Source of the DNA: Methylobacterium segetis | GTDB lineage: Bacteria; Pseudomonadota; Alphaproteobacteria; Rhizobiales; Beijerinckiaceae | Length of the DNA stretch: 64,000 nt | Assembly: GCF_004348265.1 (NCBI RefSeq) | Contig: NZ_SMNT01000005.1 | Span: 1-64,000 of the forward strand | Direction: 5' to 3' | Shown: one piece after another, positions 39,196-47,755 of the stretch | Layout of the letters: each line of letters opens with the position of its first letter | Numbering within the stretch: position 1 is the first letter of the stretch | Position numbers and translations under genes: made by a program | The notes under the pieces: generated by a model | Told to the model about the DNA's origin: nothing | Seen by the model: the letters and a program-made list of their open reading frames with translations, nothing else | Database searches by the model: none

Positions 39196-40692
39196 ATGTT
39201 CGACTTCGCGACACCGATCCGCGGCGAGCCGGTTCAGATGGTCATGCAGCAACCGGAATCCGACCAGCCGAGCCTGCGCACGATCCTGCGGCGGCTCTGG
39301 AATGGGCTGAGCTTCGTCCTGCTCGGCGGCCTGTTCATGCTGGCCGTGGCGGTCGCCGCGATGGGCCTCCTGACCCCGACCTACACCTCGACGATCCAGA
39401 TCCTGATCGATCCCTCCGACCTTCGGCTGGTCGAGAACGAGATCAGCACGCGCACGCCCCAGGCGGATGCCGGCGTCTCGATCGCCGAGAGCCAGGTGCG
39501 GGTGATCCAGTCGGACAATGTCCTGCGCCGGGCCATCGCCAAGGTCGGGCTCGCCGAGGACGACGAGTTCGTGAAGCCCGATTCGGACAACCCGCTTGTG
39601 GTCGGCCTGAAGCGGGCCCTCGGCATGGTACCACCGCCCGCGAGCCGCGACCCCGTGAACCTCGCCCTCGACACCCTCCGCCTCAAGCTGACCGTGCGTC
39701 GGGCCGAGCGCACCTTCGTCATCGAGGTCTCGGTCCAGTCCCGCGACCCGGAGAAGGCAGCCCGAATCGCCAACGCCATTGGCGAAGCCTATTTCGCGGA
39801 AGAGGCCGGAGCCCGCACCGAGGCCGCCCGGCGCGCCTCCGACTCGCTCTCCGCACGGCTCAACGCCCTGCGCCAGGACGTCGAGGCGGCGGAAGGCAAG
39901 GTGGTGCGCTACCGGGAAGACAATCGCCTCGTCGCCTCGTCCGGCCGTCTCCTCACCGACCAGCAGCTCGGCGACCTCAACCAGCAGCTCGTGACCGCCT
40001 CGATCAAGACCGCCGAAGCCCGCTCGCGCCTCGACCAAGCGAAGAAGATGAAAGTCGGCGACGCCGGCACGGCGCTCCCCGAGATGCTGCAATCGCTCGA
40101 GATGCAGGCGCTGCGGCAGCAATATGCCACGCTCTCGCGCAACACCGCGGAGCTTGCGACCCGCCTCGGCGAGCGGCACCCGGCCATGGCCGAGCAATAC
40201 GCCCAGCAGCGCGATCTCCAGCGCCTGATCCAGCGGGAAAAGGAGCGGATCATCGAGACGACGCAGAAGGATTTCGACCGGGCCGCCGCGAGCGAGGCCG
40301 CCATCCAGAAGAACCTCGACCGGGTGAAGACCGAGAATGCGGCCAGCGACCGCGCCAATGTCGGCCTGCGCGAGTTGGAGCGCTCGCTCGAATCCCGCCG
40401 CGGCATCTACGAAACCTTCCTGCGCCGCTCCCGCGAGGCGAGCGAGCAGGAGCGGCTCAACAACACCAACGTGCGGGTCATCTCCCCGGCGACGCCCGCC
40501 CGCGAGCGCACCTGGCCGCCCTCGCCGAAGGTGGTGCTGCCGGTGGCGCTGATGCTCGGCCTGCTGCTCGGCGCCGCCATCGCCCTCGCCCTTGGTGCCG
40601 ACCGCGACCGCAGGCAGGCGCAGCGCCGGACCGTGCAGGTTCCTCCGCCGGCGCCGGCTCCCGCCCGCAGCTTTCGGGCGGCCGATGCCTGA
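39196..40692 (+). CDS. Wzz/GumC-type polysaccharide chain-length/export protein
   Basis: Inner-membrane polysaccharide co-polymerase of 498 residues. Membrane helices lie near residues 38-62 (FVLLGGLFMLAVAVAAMGLL) and 450-475 (VVLPVALMLGLLLGAAIALA). Between them is the Wzz domain (TYTSTIQILIDPSDLRLVEN) and a long coiled coil rich in Glu/Arg/Gln. It has no C-terminal tyrosine-kinase domain, so a separate BY-kinase would be needed. The ATG at 39196 is supported by GACGAGG. The stop overlaps the next start. Confidence 0.88.
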   Translation: MFDFATPIRGEPVQMVMQQPESDQPSLRTILRRLWNGLSFVLLGGLFMLAVAVAAMGLLTPTYTSTIQILIDPSDLRLVENEISTRTPQADAGVSIAESQVRVIQSDNVLRRAIAKVGLAEDDEFVKPDSDNPLVVGLKRALGMVPPPASRDPVNLALDTLRLKLTVRRAERTFVIEVSVQSRDPEKAARIANAIGEAYFAEEAGARTEAARRASDSLSARLNALRQDVEAAEGKVVRYREDNRLVASSGRLLTDQQLGDLNQQLVTASIKTAEARSRLDQAKKMKVGDAGTALPEMLQSLEMQALRQQYATLSRNTAELATRLGERHPAMAEQYAQQRDLQRLIQREKERIIETTQKDFDRAAASEAAIQKNLDRVKTENAASDRANVGLRELERSLESRRGIYETFLRRSREASEQERLNNTNVRVISPATPARERTWPPSPKVVLPVALMLGLLLGAAIALALGADRDRRQAQRRTVQVPPPAPAPARSFRAADA

Positions 40693-41506
40693 GGCGGAGC
40701 GCCCACATCCGGCGGCCGAGCCGCCAGCCGGGGCGCCGTCGAGAAGCCTGCGCCTCTTCGGCCTCGACTTCTCGACCGCCGGCCCGGCGCAGATCCTCTC
40801 GGACGTCGCCGCCCGGCCCGGCAATGGGCCTCGTCTCGTGGTGACGGCCAATGTCGACCACATCGTGCAGCTCTCGGAGAACGCGGCCTTCCGGGCAGCC
40901 TACGAGAGCGCGGCGGCACGCACTCTCGACGGCATGCCGCTGGTCTGGTTCTCGCGGCTCCTCGGGCAGCCGGGGGGCCGGCGCGTGACGGGGCACGACC
41001 TCCTGGCCAGCGCTCTGTCCGGTATCCCCGACCCGGCCGCGCGCATCTTCCTCGTCTGTCCCACCGCCCTCGCGGGTGATCGGCTGCGCGCGCGCCTCGC
41101 CCGGGCCGGCTGCGCGCCGGACGCGGTCGCGCTCGCCGTGCCGCCCTTCGGCTTCGAGGAGGATGCGGGCTACGGGCAACGCCTCGCCGAGGCGGTGCGC
41201 GCCCACGGCACCACGCTGCTCGTGATGGGCGTCGGCGCGCCGAAATCGGAAATTTGGGTTCACCGCCAGGGCGCTGCCCTCGGGGCTCCCGTTGTGCTGG
41301 CGGTGGGGGATGCGGTGAGCGTGGCGGCGGGGCTCGTCCCACGGGCGCCGCTCCTGATGCAGCGGACCGGCTTCGAGTGGCTGTTCCGCTTCCTGCACGC
41401 GCCGCAGCGGCTCTTCGGCCGCTATTTCGTGCGGTCCTGGCGCTTCCTTCGGATCGCCGCGCAGGACGCCGGCGCCTCGGGCAAGGCCGAGACGCGGCGG
41501 GCGTGA
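40685..41506 (+). CDS. WecG/TagA/CpsF family glycosyltransferase (GT26)
   Basis: GT26 enzyme of 273 residues, typically transferring N-acetylmannosamine, glucuronic or related sugars onto a lipid-linked acceptor. Motifs are VVTANVDHIVQLSENAAFRA, the GGRRVTGHDL segment, LLVMGVGAPKSEIWVHRQG and the C-terminal RTGFEWLFRFLHAPQRLFGR. The ATG at 40685 overlaps the GumC-like stop by eight bases. It closes the polysaccharide locus. Confidence 0.92.
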   Translation: MPEAERPHPAAEPPAGAPSRSLRLFGLDFSTAGPAQILSDVAARPGNGPRLVVTANVDHIVQLSENAAFRAAYESAAARTLDGMPLVWFSRLLGQPGGRRVTGHDLLASALSGIPDPAARIFLVCPTALAGDRLRARLARAGCAPDAVALAVPPFGFEEDAGYGQRLAEAVRAHGTTLLVMGVGAPKSEIWVHRQGAALGAPVVLAVGDAVSVAAGLVPRAPLLMQRTGFEWLFRFLHAPQRLFGRYFVRSWRFLRIAAQDAGASGKAETRRA

Positions 41507-41528
41507 AATCCGGTCGGCACGGGGCCGG

Positions 41529-42101
41529 TCAGCGCGCGGCGAACAGGTCCGGACGGCGCAGGCGCAGGGCCTGGACGAGGACGAGGGTCTTCATGTCGGC
41601 GATCTCCCCGCGCTCGCTCATCGCGGCGAGGTCCGCGAGCGGGACCTCGTGCACCGTGATGGCCTCGTGCTCCTCGGCGAGCCCTCCGCCGGGTCCGGAG
41701 CGGTCGGCAGCCGTGAAGGCGCCGAGGAACAGGTCCATCTGCTCCGTCGAGATGCCCGGCATGCTCCAGCCGCGCACCACCCATTCCAGCGGCCCGAGCC
41801 TGATCCCCGCCTCCTCGTAGACCTCGCGGCGCGCGCCCTCCTCGGCCTCGGCCTCGTCGAGAAGGCCGGCCGGAGCCTCCCAGACTTCCGCCGTCCCGTC
41901 GGCGTAGAAGGCCGGGGCGCGGAACTGCGAGATCAGAACGGCGATCCGACGCTCGGGATCGTAGGGCAGCACGGCGACGGCGCGGCCGTGATCCTCGATC
42001 TCGCGCTTGATCGGCGTGCCGTCGGTCATCGTCACCTCGGCGACGAGGAAGCGGCTCCAGCCGTCGTGGACCGTCCGGGTGCCGCGGATGATGGGTGCCA
42101 T
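41529..42101 (-). CDS. NudK-type Nudix hydrolase (GDP-mannose/ADP-ribose class)
   Basis: Nudix hydrolase of 190 residues. The Nudix box is GLLDEAEAEEGARREVYEEA, one residue shorter between the first Glu and the REV core than the standard box; GDP-mannose hydrolases of the NudK type have the same shorter spacing. The upstream VLISQFRAPAFYADG and the ending MKTLVLVQALRLRRPDLF match the ADP-sugar/NudK family. It lies next to the polysaccharide locus and could hydrolyse a nucleotide sugar. Confidence 0.85.
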   Translation of the reverse strand: MAPIIRGTRTVHDGWSRFLVAEVTMTDGTPIKREIEDHGRAVAVLPYDPERRIAVLISQFRAPAFYADGTAEVWEAPAGLLDEAEAEEGARREVYEEAGIRLGPLEWVVRGWSMPGISTEQMDLFLGAFTAADRSGPGGGLAEEHEAITVHEVPLADLAAMSERGEIADMKTLVLVQALRLRRPDLFAAR

Positions 42102-42192
42102 GCGAGAATCCCCGAGCCCGCCGCGGCGGATTGTTGCCGCGGCTTTCGGGCGGTCCTCTAAGGGGGACTTGGCGCATCAATGAGGCGGCAGG

Positions 42193-42423
42193 CTACCCGT
42201 TGCGCCGAATGACGAAGCGCAGCGTCGCGCCGTCGCGCTCCTGAGCAATAAGGCTGTCCCCCTCCTCCCGCAGAAGATTGGGGATGTCGATGGCCGCCAT
42301 CGGATCCGTGCAGGCGATGACGAGACGAGTGCCGGGCGTCAGGCCGCGCAGGACCTTGCGCGTACGCAGCACCGGCAGAGGGCACTTGAGCCCGCGCAGG
42401 TCGAGTTCGATCGGGTCACTCAC
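42193..42423 (-). CDS. TusA-like sulfurtransferase
   Basis: TusA/SirA-family protein of 76 residues with the sulfur-carrying motif KCPLPVLRTRK (Cys14) and LVIACTDPMAAIDIPNLLRE. It probably relays persulfide sulfur, for tRNA thiolation, molybdenum cofactor or other uses. The start appears to be GTG at 42423, one base after the T run of the terminator of the preceding gene. There is no Shine-Dalgarno sequence, so translation may be leaderless or start-codon context differs; no other in-frame start precedes the conserved core. Confidence 0.85.
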   Translation of the reverse strand: MSDPIELDLRGLKCPLPVLRTRKVLRGLTPGTRLVIACTDPMAAIDIPNLLREEGDSLIAQERDGATLRFVIRRNG

Positions 42424-42424
42424 G

Positions 42425-42460
42425 AAAAAACCCCGCCGACGGCGCAGGCCGTCGGCGGGG
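42425..42460 (-). terminator. Intrinsic terminator of the Gly/Tyr-rich protein gene
   Basis: A perfect 13-base stem CCCCGCCGACGGC (42431-42443) and GCCGTCGGCGGGG (42448-42460), four-base loop, followed on the minus strand by six T (42430-42425). It lies 57 bases after the gene at 42518-42937 and directly abuts the tusA-like start. Confidence 0.92.
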
Positions 42461-42517
42461 TATCTAGACGATGGCGGCGTCCGCGTCAGGCGGCCCGCCG
42501 CGCATCCGTGCCGGGCC

Positions 42518-42937
42518 TCAGTAGCCCCAGCCGTAGGCCGGGTAACCGTAGCCGTAACCGTAGGCCGGGTAGCTGTAGCCGTAGGCCGGATAGCCGTAGC
42601 CGCCGCCGTAGCCGGCACCGTAATAGCCGTCGTAGTAGCCGTAGCGGGGCGCCGAGCTCGCCGCGATCGCGCCGCCGATGATGCCGAGGGCCGCACCGGC
42701 CGCCAAGGCGCCGCCGACGCCGCGACGGTAGCCGTAGCCCCGGTAGCCGTAGCCGCCACGGTAGCCGCCGTAATAGCCGCCGCCGCGCCAGCGAACCTGA
42801 TCGACGCCGCCGGCCGGGCCTCCGACCTGCGCCGAGTTCAGGGCCGGGAGGGGAGCCGCCTCGGCGGCAGTGAAGGAACCCGCGGTCATGCCGATCGCGG
42901 CAGTGCCGGCGAGGGCGAGGGTCAAGATACGCGACAT
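42518..42937 (-). CDS. Exported Gly/Tyr-rich repeat protein
   Basis: Protein of 139 residues with a signal peptide (MSRILTLALAGTAAIGMTAG, cleavage near AEA at 27). The mature part has WRGGGYYGGYRGGYGYRGYG, a hydrophobic Gly/Ala segment GALAAGAALGIIGGAIAA that may be a membrane or glycine-zipper helix, and a C-terminal tandem of YPAYGYG-like units. Such sequences occur in envelope proteins of Methylobacterium; function unknown. AGGAG precedes the ATG, and a strong terminator follows. Confidence 0.8.
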   Translation of the reverse strand: MSRILTLALAGTAAIGMTAGSFTAAEAAPLPALNSAQVGGPAGGVDQVRWRGGGYYGGYRGGYGYRGYGYRRGVGGALAAGAALGIIGGAIAASSAPRYGYYDGYYGAGYGGGYGYPAYGYSYPAYGYGYGYPAYGWGY

Positions 42938-43118
42938 GAGGACAATCTCCTGTGTCGAAGCGGTAGTGCCCTGAGAACGGCGTCGCTCCATTTCCGTTCC
43001 GCCGGCCGCGGGCACGGACACGCTTCGCCCGTGCCCTCACGCACATGTGTACGGTCGAGGCTCCGGCGGCCGGCCTTAGGGACGCATCCTCGCAGGGGGT
43101 CGCGAGCCTGTCGAAGGG

Positions 43119-44486
43119 TCAGAACACGCAGGTCTCGAAGGCGGGCGCGACCGAGCGACGCCACGCACCCTCGTAATCGGCGAGCCGGTCCTCGGCATGG
43201 GTGCGGCCCGCCGCGACGATCGCCTCGAGCGGCTGCAGATAGGCGGTCTCGTCGCGCCCCGCGGCATCGCGCCGTGCGCGCGCCTGGAGACCCGAGCGGG
43301 CGATGGCGAGCGCTTCCGCGGCCACCTGCCCGAGGCTCCGGCCGGCCACCGGCGTGGCGAGGCCGAGCCGGGGCACGGTGGCGCGCACCGCTTCGCGCTC
43401 GGCCTCGCTCCAGCCCTTGGCGAGGTCGAGGGCGGCGTCGAGGGCGCCCTCGTCGTAGAGGAGGCCCGTCCAGAAGGCGGCCTGCGCCGCGATCATCGCC
43501 GGCCCGCCGACATCCGACCCGCGCATCTCGAGGAAGCGCTTCAGGCGCACTTCGGGAAAGGCGGTGGAGGCGTGGTTCGCCCAGTCCGAGACCGTGGCGT
43601 ACTCGCCCGGGAGCTGGGGCAGCTTGCCCGCCATCAGGTCGCGGAAGGAGGCGCCGGAAACGTCGTGGTAGGTGTCGCCCCGCTTCACGAAGTACATCGG
43701 CATGTCGAGCAGCCAGTCGACGTAGGTCTCGTAGCCGAAGCCGGGCTGGAACGCCTCGGGCAGCATGCCGGTGCGGTCGCCGTCGGTGTCGCGCCAGATC
43801 TCGGAGCGTCGGGAGAGGAAGCCGTTGGGACGCCCGTCGGTGAACGGCGAATTTGCGAAAAGCGCCGTCGCCACGGGCTGGAGGGCGAGCGACGCGCGCA
43901 TCTTGCGCGCCATGTCGGCCTCCGAGCAGAAATCGACGTTCACCTGCACGGTCGCCGTGCGCAGCATCATGTCGAGGCCGAGGGTGCCGACCTTGGGCAT
44001 GTAGCCGGCCATGATGCGATAGCGGCTCTTCGGCATCACGGGGGTCTCCTCCCGCGTCCATTTCGGGCTCATCCCCAGGGTGAGGAAGCCGATTCCGTGC
44101 GGCTCGGCGGCGCGCGCCGCCGCATCGAGGTGCATCTGCAGCTCCCGCGCCGTGGCATGGACGTCGGGAAGCGGCGCGCCGGAGAGCTCGAACTGTCCGC
44201 CCGGCTCGATCGAGATGGCCCCGCCCTCGGCGCCCGCCAGCCCGATGATGTTGCCCGTATCGACGATGGGCTCCCAGCCCGTCTCCCGCGCGAGGTCTTC
44301 GAGAAGCGCCCGGATGCCGTGCTCGCCCGCGTAGGGCACCGGTCCACGGCTCTCGCGATAGAAGGGGATCTTCTCGTGCTCCGTCCCGATCGCGAACTGG
44401 TCGCGCGGTTTCTCGCCCTCGGCGAACCACGCGATCAATTCGGCGCGCGTGGTGAGCGGGGTCGTGTCGGACGTATCGCGCGCCAT
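43119..44486 (-). CDS. gshA: Glutamate--cysteine ligase
   Basis: Class of plant/alphaproteobacterial GCL, 455 residues, catalysing the first step of glutathione synthesis; glutathione also serves formaldehyde detoxification in some methylotrophs. Motifs include FAIGTEHEKIPFYRESRGPV, IGLAGAEGGAISIEPGGQFE, EVRLKRFLEMRGSDVGGPAM and TAYLQPLEAIVAAG. The ATG at 44486 has GAGG six bases upstream; an ATG at 44540 would add 18 residues. RsmE is encoded upstream. Confidence 0.94.
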   Translation of the reverse strand: MARDTSDTTPLTTRAELIAWFAEGEKPRDQFAIGTEHEKIPFYRESRGPVPYAGEHGIRALLEDLARETGWEPIVDTGNIIGLAGAEGGAISIEPGGQFELSGAPLPDVHATARELQMHLDAAARAAEPHGIGFLTLGMSPKWTREETPVMPKSRYRIMAGYMPKVGTLGLDMMLRTATVQVNVDFCSEADMARKMRASLALQPVATALFANSPFTDGRPNGFLSRRSEIWRDTDGDRTGMLPEAFQPGFGYETYVDWLLDMPMYFVKRGDTYHDVSGASFRDLMAGKLPQLPGEYATVSDWANHASTAFPEVRLKRFLEMRGSDVGGPAMIAAQAAFWTGLLYDEGALDAALDLAKGWSEAEREAVRATVPRLGLATPVAGRSLGQVAAEALAIARSGLQARARRDAAGRDETAYLQPLEAIVAAGRTHAEDRLADYEGAWRRSVAPAFETCVF

Positions 44487-44692
44487 GCGCTGCCTCGTGG
44501 TGCGGGATCGTTCGGGGGAGCGAGGGGCCGCGCCGCTCATCTGTGCGGTCGAGCCCCTCGGTCTGATGTCGTGTCCTTAATCCAGCCCGCAAGGCGCGAC
44601 AACGCGAGGCCCGCGCGGGGCACCGGCTCCGGACCGGTGCCGCGTGCCGTCCCGGACGACCCGATGTGCGCCCGCGCACGCGGATCCGGCCC

Positions 44693-45445
44693 TCAGTGGG
44701 CGTCGCCGAGGATCGCCTGGACGAGAGCCATCACCGCGACGGCCGCCGTGTCCGCCCGGAGGATGCGCGGCCCGAGAGACAGGGCCACCGTGTTCGGACG
44801 CCCCGCGATGAGGTCGCGCTCCTCCGGCGCAAATCCGCCCTCGGGTCCGACGAGCACGGCGAGGGGCGGCGGGCTCGCGGGATCCGCCGCCCCGCGCAGC
44901 GCCGCGACGGGGTCGGCCACGGCCGCATCCTCGTCGCAGAAGACGAGGAGCCGGTCGGGTTCGAGGTCGGCCAGAGCCGCGGGCAGGCGGGCCGCCTCGG
45001 ACAGGTCGGGAATCGCCAGGATGCCGCATTGCTCGGCGGCCTCGATCGTGTTCGCCCGCAGCCGCTCCGCGTTGATCCGCTCGCCCTGCGTGTAGCGGGT
45101 GAAGACCGGGCGGATGGTGCCCGCTCCCATCTCGACGGCCTTCTGGGCGAGGTAGTCGAGGCGGGCGCTCTTCAGGGGCGCGAAGAGGTAATGCAGGTCG
45201 GCCCGGTCCGGCTGGGGCCGGGTCTGCGCCTCGAGCAGGAGGTCGGCGCTCTTGCGGCCGGTCGGGTCGAGGCGGCCCCGCCACTCGCCGTGTCGCCCGT
45301 TGAAGACGAGGACCGGGTCCTCCGGGCTCCGCCGCAGCACGGTGAGGAGGTAGTTTGCCTGCGCCCGGTCGAGGGGCAGGCGCGCGCCCGCCCCGAGATC
45401 CGCCTCGACGTAGAGGCGGGGAGCGGTGAAATCGTAGGCGGCCAT
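44693..45445 (-). CDS. rsmE: 16S rRNA (uracil(1498)-N(3))-methyltransferase
   Basis: SPOUT-fold methyltransferase of 250 residues that methylates U1498 of 16S rRNA. The N-terminal PUA-like part has RAQANYLLTVLRRSPEDPVL; the knot region shows QKAVEMGAGTIRPVFTRYTQ, the SAM-binding VLVGPEGGFAPEERDL and LSLGPRILRADTAAVAVMAL. Upstream of gshA in the same orientation, separated by about 200 bases. Confidence 0.95.
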   Translation of the reverse strand: MAAYDFTAPRLYVEADLGAGARLPLDRAQANYLLTVLRRSPEDPVLVFNGRHGEWRGRLDPTGRKSADLLLEAQTRPQPDRADLHYLFAPLKSARLDYLAQKAVEMGAGTIRPVFTRYTQGERINAERLRANTIEAAEQCGILAIPDLSEAARLPAALADLEPDRLLVFCDEDAAVADPVAALRGAADPASPPPLAVLVGPEGGFAPEERDLIAGRPNTVALSLGPRILRADTAAVAVMALVQAILGDAH

Positions 45446-45708
45446 GGCTGCGAAGTCGCGCGGCCGCGCCGCCCTGTCAACGCGGCCCCGGGAGACGTTG
45501 CAAAAACGTTACGCCCGCCGCTTTTTGCCGAATTGCCCACGGCCGAGGGCCGCCACCGGTTTGCGGCTCGAAAGACGCCACATTCCTATGCAGAACCGAA
45601 GCCCAGCAGAACGGAACGAGCCTGGTCCGGCCGGCGGGCGGACGATCGCGCGAGCCCCGCGCGGCGAAGCCCGCATCTCGAGAGACCGGCGCCTAGAGGG
45701 AAGACGGC

Positions 45709-46185
45709 ATGTTCACGAAATCCATCGCCACGCTCGCCGCCGGACTGACGGGCGCACTTCTCATCGGCGGCGCGGCCCTCGCGCAATCGGCCGATTGCGG
45801 CGCGATTCAGCAGACGCTGAAGACCCGGCAGGACCTCGTGGCGAAGGCGAACGCGGCCTCGCAGTCGAAGAAGAAGATGACGCCGCAGGAGGCCTGCGCC
45901 CTGTTCGGCAAGCTGCAGTCGAACGGCGCCGAGGGCGTCAAGTGGATCGCCGCCAACAAGGAATGGTGCTCGATCCCCGAGTCCTTCGCGGAAGGCTTCA
46001 AGGCCGACCACGTGAAGGTGTCGGGCATCCGCACCAAGATCTGCTCGGTGGCGGCTCAGGCGTCCAAGATGGAGGCGCAGGCCCGCGCGCAGGCCGCGGC
46101 GGGCGGGGGCACTCCGGGTGCCGGCGGCCTCCTCGGCGGACCGGGCCTGAGCGGGTCCTTCAAGATGCCGCAGGGCGCGCTGTAA
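45709..46185 (+). CDS. Small exported protein of unknown function
   Basis: Protein of 158 residues with a signal peptide (MFTKSIATLAAGLTGALLIG, cleavage near ALAQS at 26). The mature domain has four Cys (ADC, EAC, EWC and KIC) likely forming two disulfides, and ends in a Gly/Ala/Pro-rich tail. The block ACALFGKLQSNGAEGVKWIA is seen in conserved rhizobial periplasmic proteins without known role. GAGGGAAG precedes the ATG. Confidence 0.75.
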   Translation: MFTKSIATLAAGLTGALLIGGAALAQSADCGAIQQTLKTRQDLVAKANAASQSKKKMTPQEACALFGKLQSNGAEGVKWIAANKEWCSIPESFAEGFKADHVKVSGIRTKICSVAAQASKMEAQARAQAAAGGGTPGAGGLLGGPGLSGSFKMPQGAL

Positions 46186-46246
46186 GAGGGAACGCGTCCG
46201 ATTCCCTGAACCGAGACGCGCGCCACCTCCCGGCGAGTCGGGAGGA

Positions 46247-47257
46247 GTGCGCGGTGCCGATGAACAGCCAGCAGCGATTCCCGTGTCTCAGCGTCCCGTG
46301 TCCCCGGTGAGCGACCTCCGCCGAGAGGAGGGCCGGGTCGCGGACGCGGTCGCGGGACACTGGGTCGACCGCCTCGCCCCGCTTCGCGCGCGGCCCTACC
46401 TGCGGCTCGCCCGGATCGACCGCCCGATCGGCTGGTGGCTCCTGCTCCTGCCCTGCTGGTGGTCGGCTGCCCTTGCCGCGGGCGCGGACGGACAGCCCTA
46501 TCCCGATCCCCGGCACCTCGCCCTGTTCCTGATCGGCGCCGTCGCGATGCGGGGCGCCGGCTCGACCTACAACGACATCGCCGACCGCGACCTCGACGCG
46601 CAGGTCGAGCGCACGCGCTCGCGCCCCCTCCCCTCAGGGCAGGTGAGCGCGAAGGCGGCGGTCCTGTTCCTGGTGGCGCAGTCCCTGATCGGGCTCGCGG
46701 TGCTGCTGCAGTTCAACGGGACGGCGATCCTCGTCGGCATCGCCTCCCTCGTGCCCGTGGCGATCTACCCATTCATGAAGCGCGTCATGTCGATGCCGCA
46801 GGCCGTGCTCGGCCTCGCCTTCGCCTGGGGCGCGCTGATGGGCGGGGTCGCCGTCTTCGGGCGGCTCGATCTGCCGGCCGGCCTTCTCTACGCGGGCGCG
46901 GTCGCCTGGGTGATCGGCTACGACACGATCTACGCGGTGCAGGATATCGAGGACGACGAGATCGCGGGCATCCGTTCCTCGGCCCGCCTGTTCGGGCAAC
47001 GCCTCCGCCTCGCGGTCGGGCTCTGCTACGGGGTGTGCGCCCTGCTCGTCGCGCTGGCGGCGCTCGCCGCGGGAACGGGGCCGGTGGGCTTTCTCGGGAT
47101 CGCCCTTTTCGCCGCCCATCTCGGGCGGCAGGTGCTGCGTCTGCGGGACCGCGACGGGCGGGGGGCGCTCGCCCTCTTCCGCTCGAACCGCGACGCCGGG
47201 CTGATCCTGTTCGCCGGGCTCGCCCTCGACGCGATGCTCAGGGCCTGGGCCGCCTGA
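46247..47257 (+). CDS. ubiA: 4-hydroxybenzoate octaprenyltransferase
   Basis: UbiA-type prenyltransferase of up to 336 residues, forming ubiquinone precursor in the inner membrane. The first Asp-rich motif is GSTYNDIADRDLDAQVERTR, preceded by RLARIDRPIGWWLLLLPCWW, and the second is YAVQDIEDDEIAGIRSSA. Eight or nine helices. The start is uncertain: GTGs at 46247, 46283, 46298 and 46307 are all in frame, and none has an ideal Shine-Dalgarno sequence. Confidence 0.93.
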   Translation: MRGADEQPAAIPVSQRPVSPVSDLRREEGRVADAVAGHWVDRLAPLRARPYLRLARIDRPIGWWLLLLPCWWSAALAAGADGQPYPDPRHLALFLIGAVAMRGAGSTYNDIADRDLDAQVERTRSRPLPSGQVSAKAAVLFLVAQSLIGLAVLLQFNGTAILVGIASLVPVAIYPFMKRVMSMPQAVLGLAFAWGALMGGVAVFGRLDLPAGLLYAGAVAWVIGYDTIYAVQDIEDDEIAGIRSSARLFGQRLRLAVGLCYGVCALLVALAALAAGTGPVGFLGIALFAAHLGRQVLRLRDRDGRGALALFRSNRDAGLILFAGLALDAMLRAWAA

Positions 47258-47263
47258 ACCGTC

Positions 47264-47755
47264 TCAGGAACGGGCGATGATCTCCTTCTCGCCCCGGTGG
47301 ATCAGCGGGCGCACCGGCAGGCGGCCGGTCTTGCGGCGCACGAGGAAGCGGGGGCGGCGGTCGCCGAGGAGCCCGCAGCGGCGGCGCATCCGGGTGGTGC
47401 CGAGCGCGACGCGGCCGATCTGGCGGGAGACGAGGCTCAAGGCCCCGTCCTCGCGGATGATCATCCGGGGAAGGCCGGTCTTGGCGGACAGGTCCCGCCA
47501 GACCGCCACGACGTCCTCCTCCGCGAAGGGGCCGAGCCGCGACAGCACCTCGCCCTGGTCGTCCACGAGGACGAGGTCGAACCGGTCCTCGCCGCAGCTC
47601 TCCGCGTCGTCGCCCGCGAAAGCGAGGGCGATCCCGGTCGGCCGGGCGGCGCCGGACAGCGTGCCGAGGATCGGCAGCGGCGAGGCGGCGAAGACGGGAG
47701 ATTCCGCCGAGGCCGGAGCGGGGCTGTGCGCGTTCATGCTCTGATAAGTGTTCAT
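47264..47755 (-). CDS. Hypothetical protein, resembling DUF6101
   Basis: Protein of about 163 residues from the ATG at 47755 (a shorter start exists at 47737). After a low-complexity Ala/Ser/Pro-rich N-terminus it has DRFDLVLVDDQGEVLSRLGP and LPRMIIREDGALSLVSRQIG, then a basic C-terminus (RRPRFLVRRKTGRLPVRPL). The pattern resembles a small conserved rhizobial family that I recall as DUF6101; the assignment is tentative. No function known. Confidence 0.6.
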   Translation of the reverse strand: MNTYQSMNAHSPAPASAESPVFAASPLPILGTLSGAARPTGIALAFAGDDAESCGEDRFDLVLVDDQGEVLSRLGPFAEEDVVAVWRDLSAKTGLPRMIIREDGALSLVSRQIGRVALGTTRMRRRCGLLGDRRPRFLVRRKTGRLPVRPLIHRGEKEIIARS

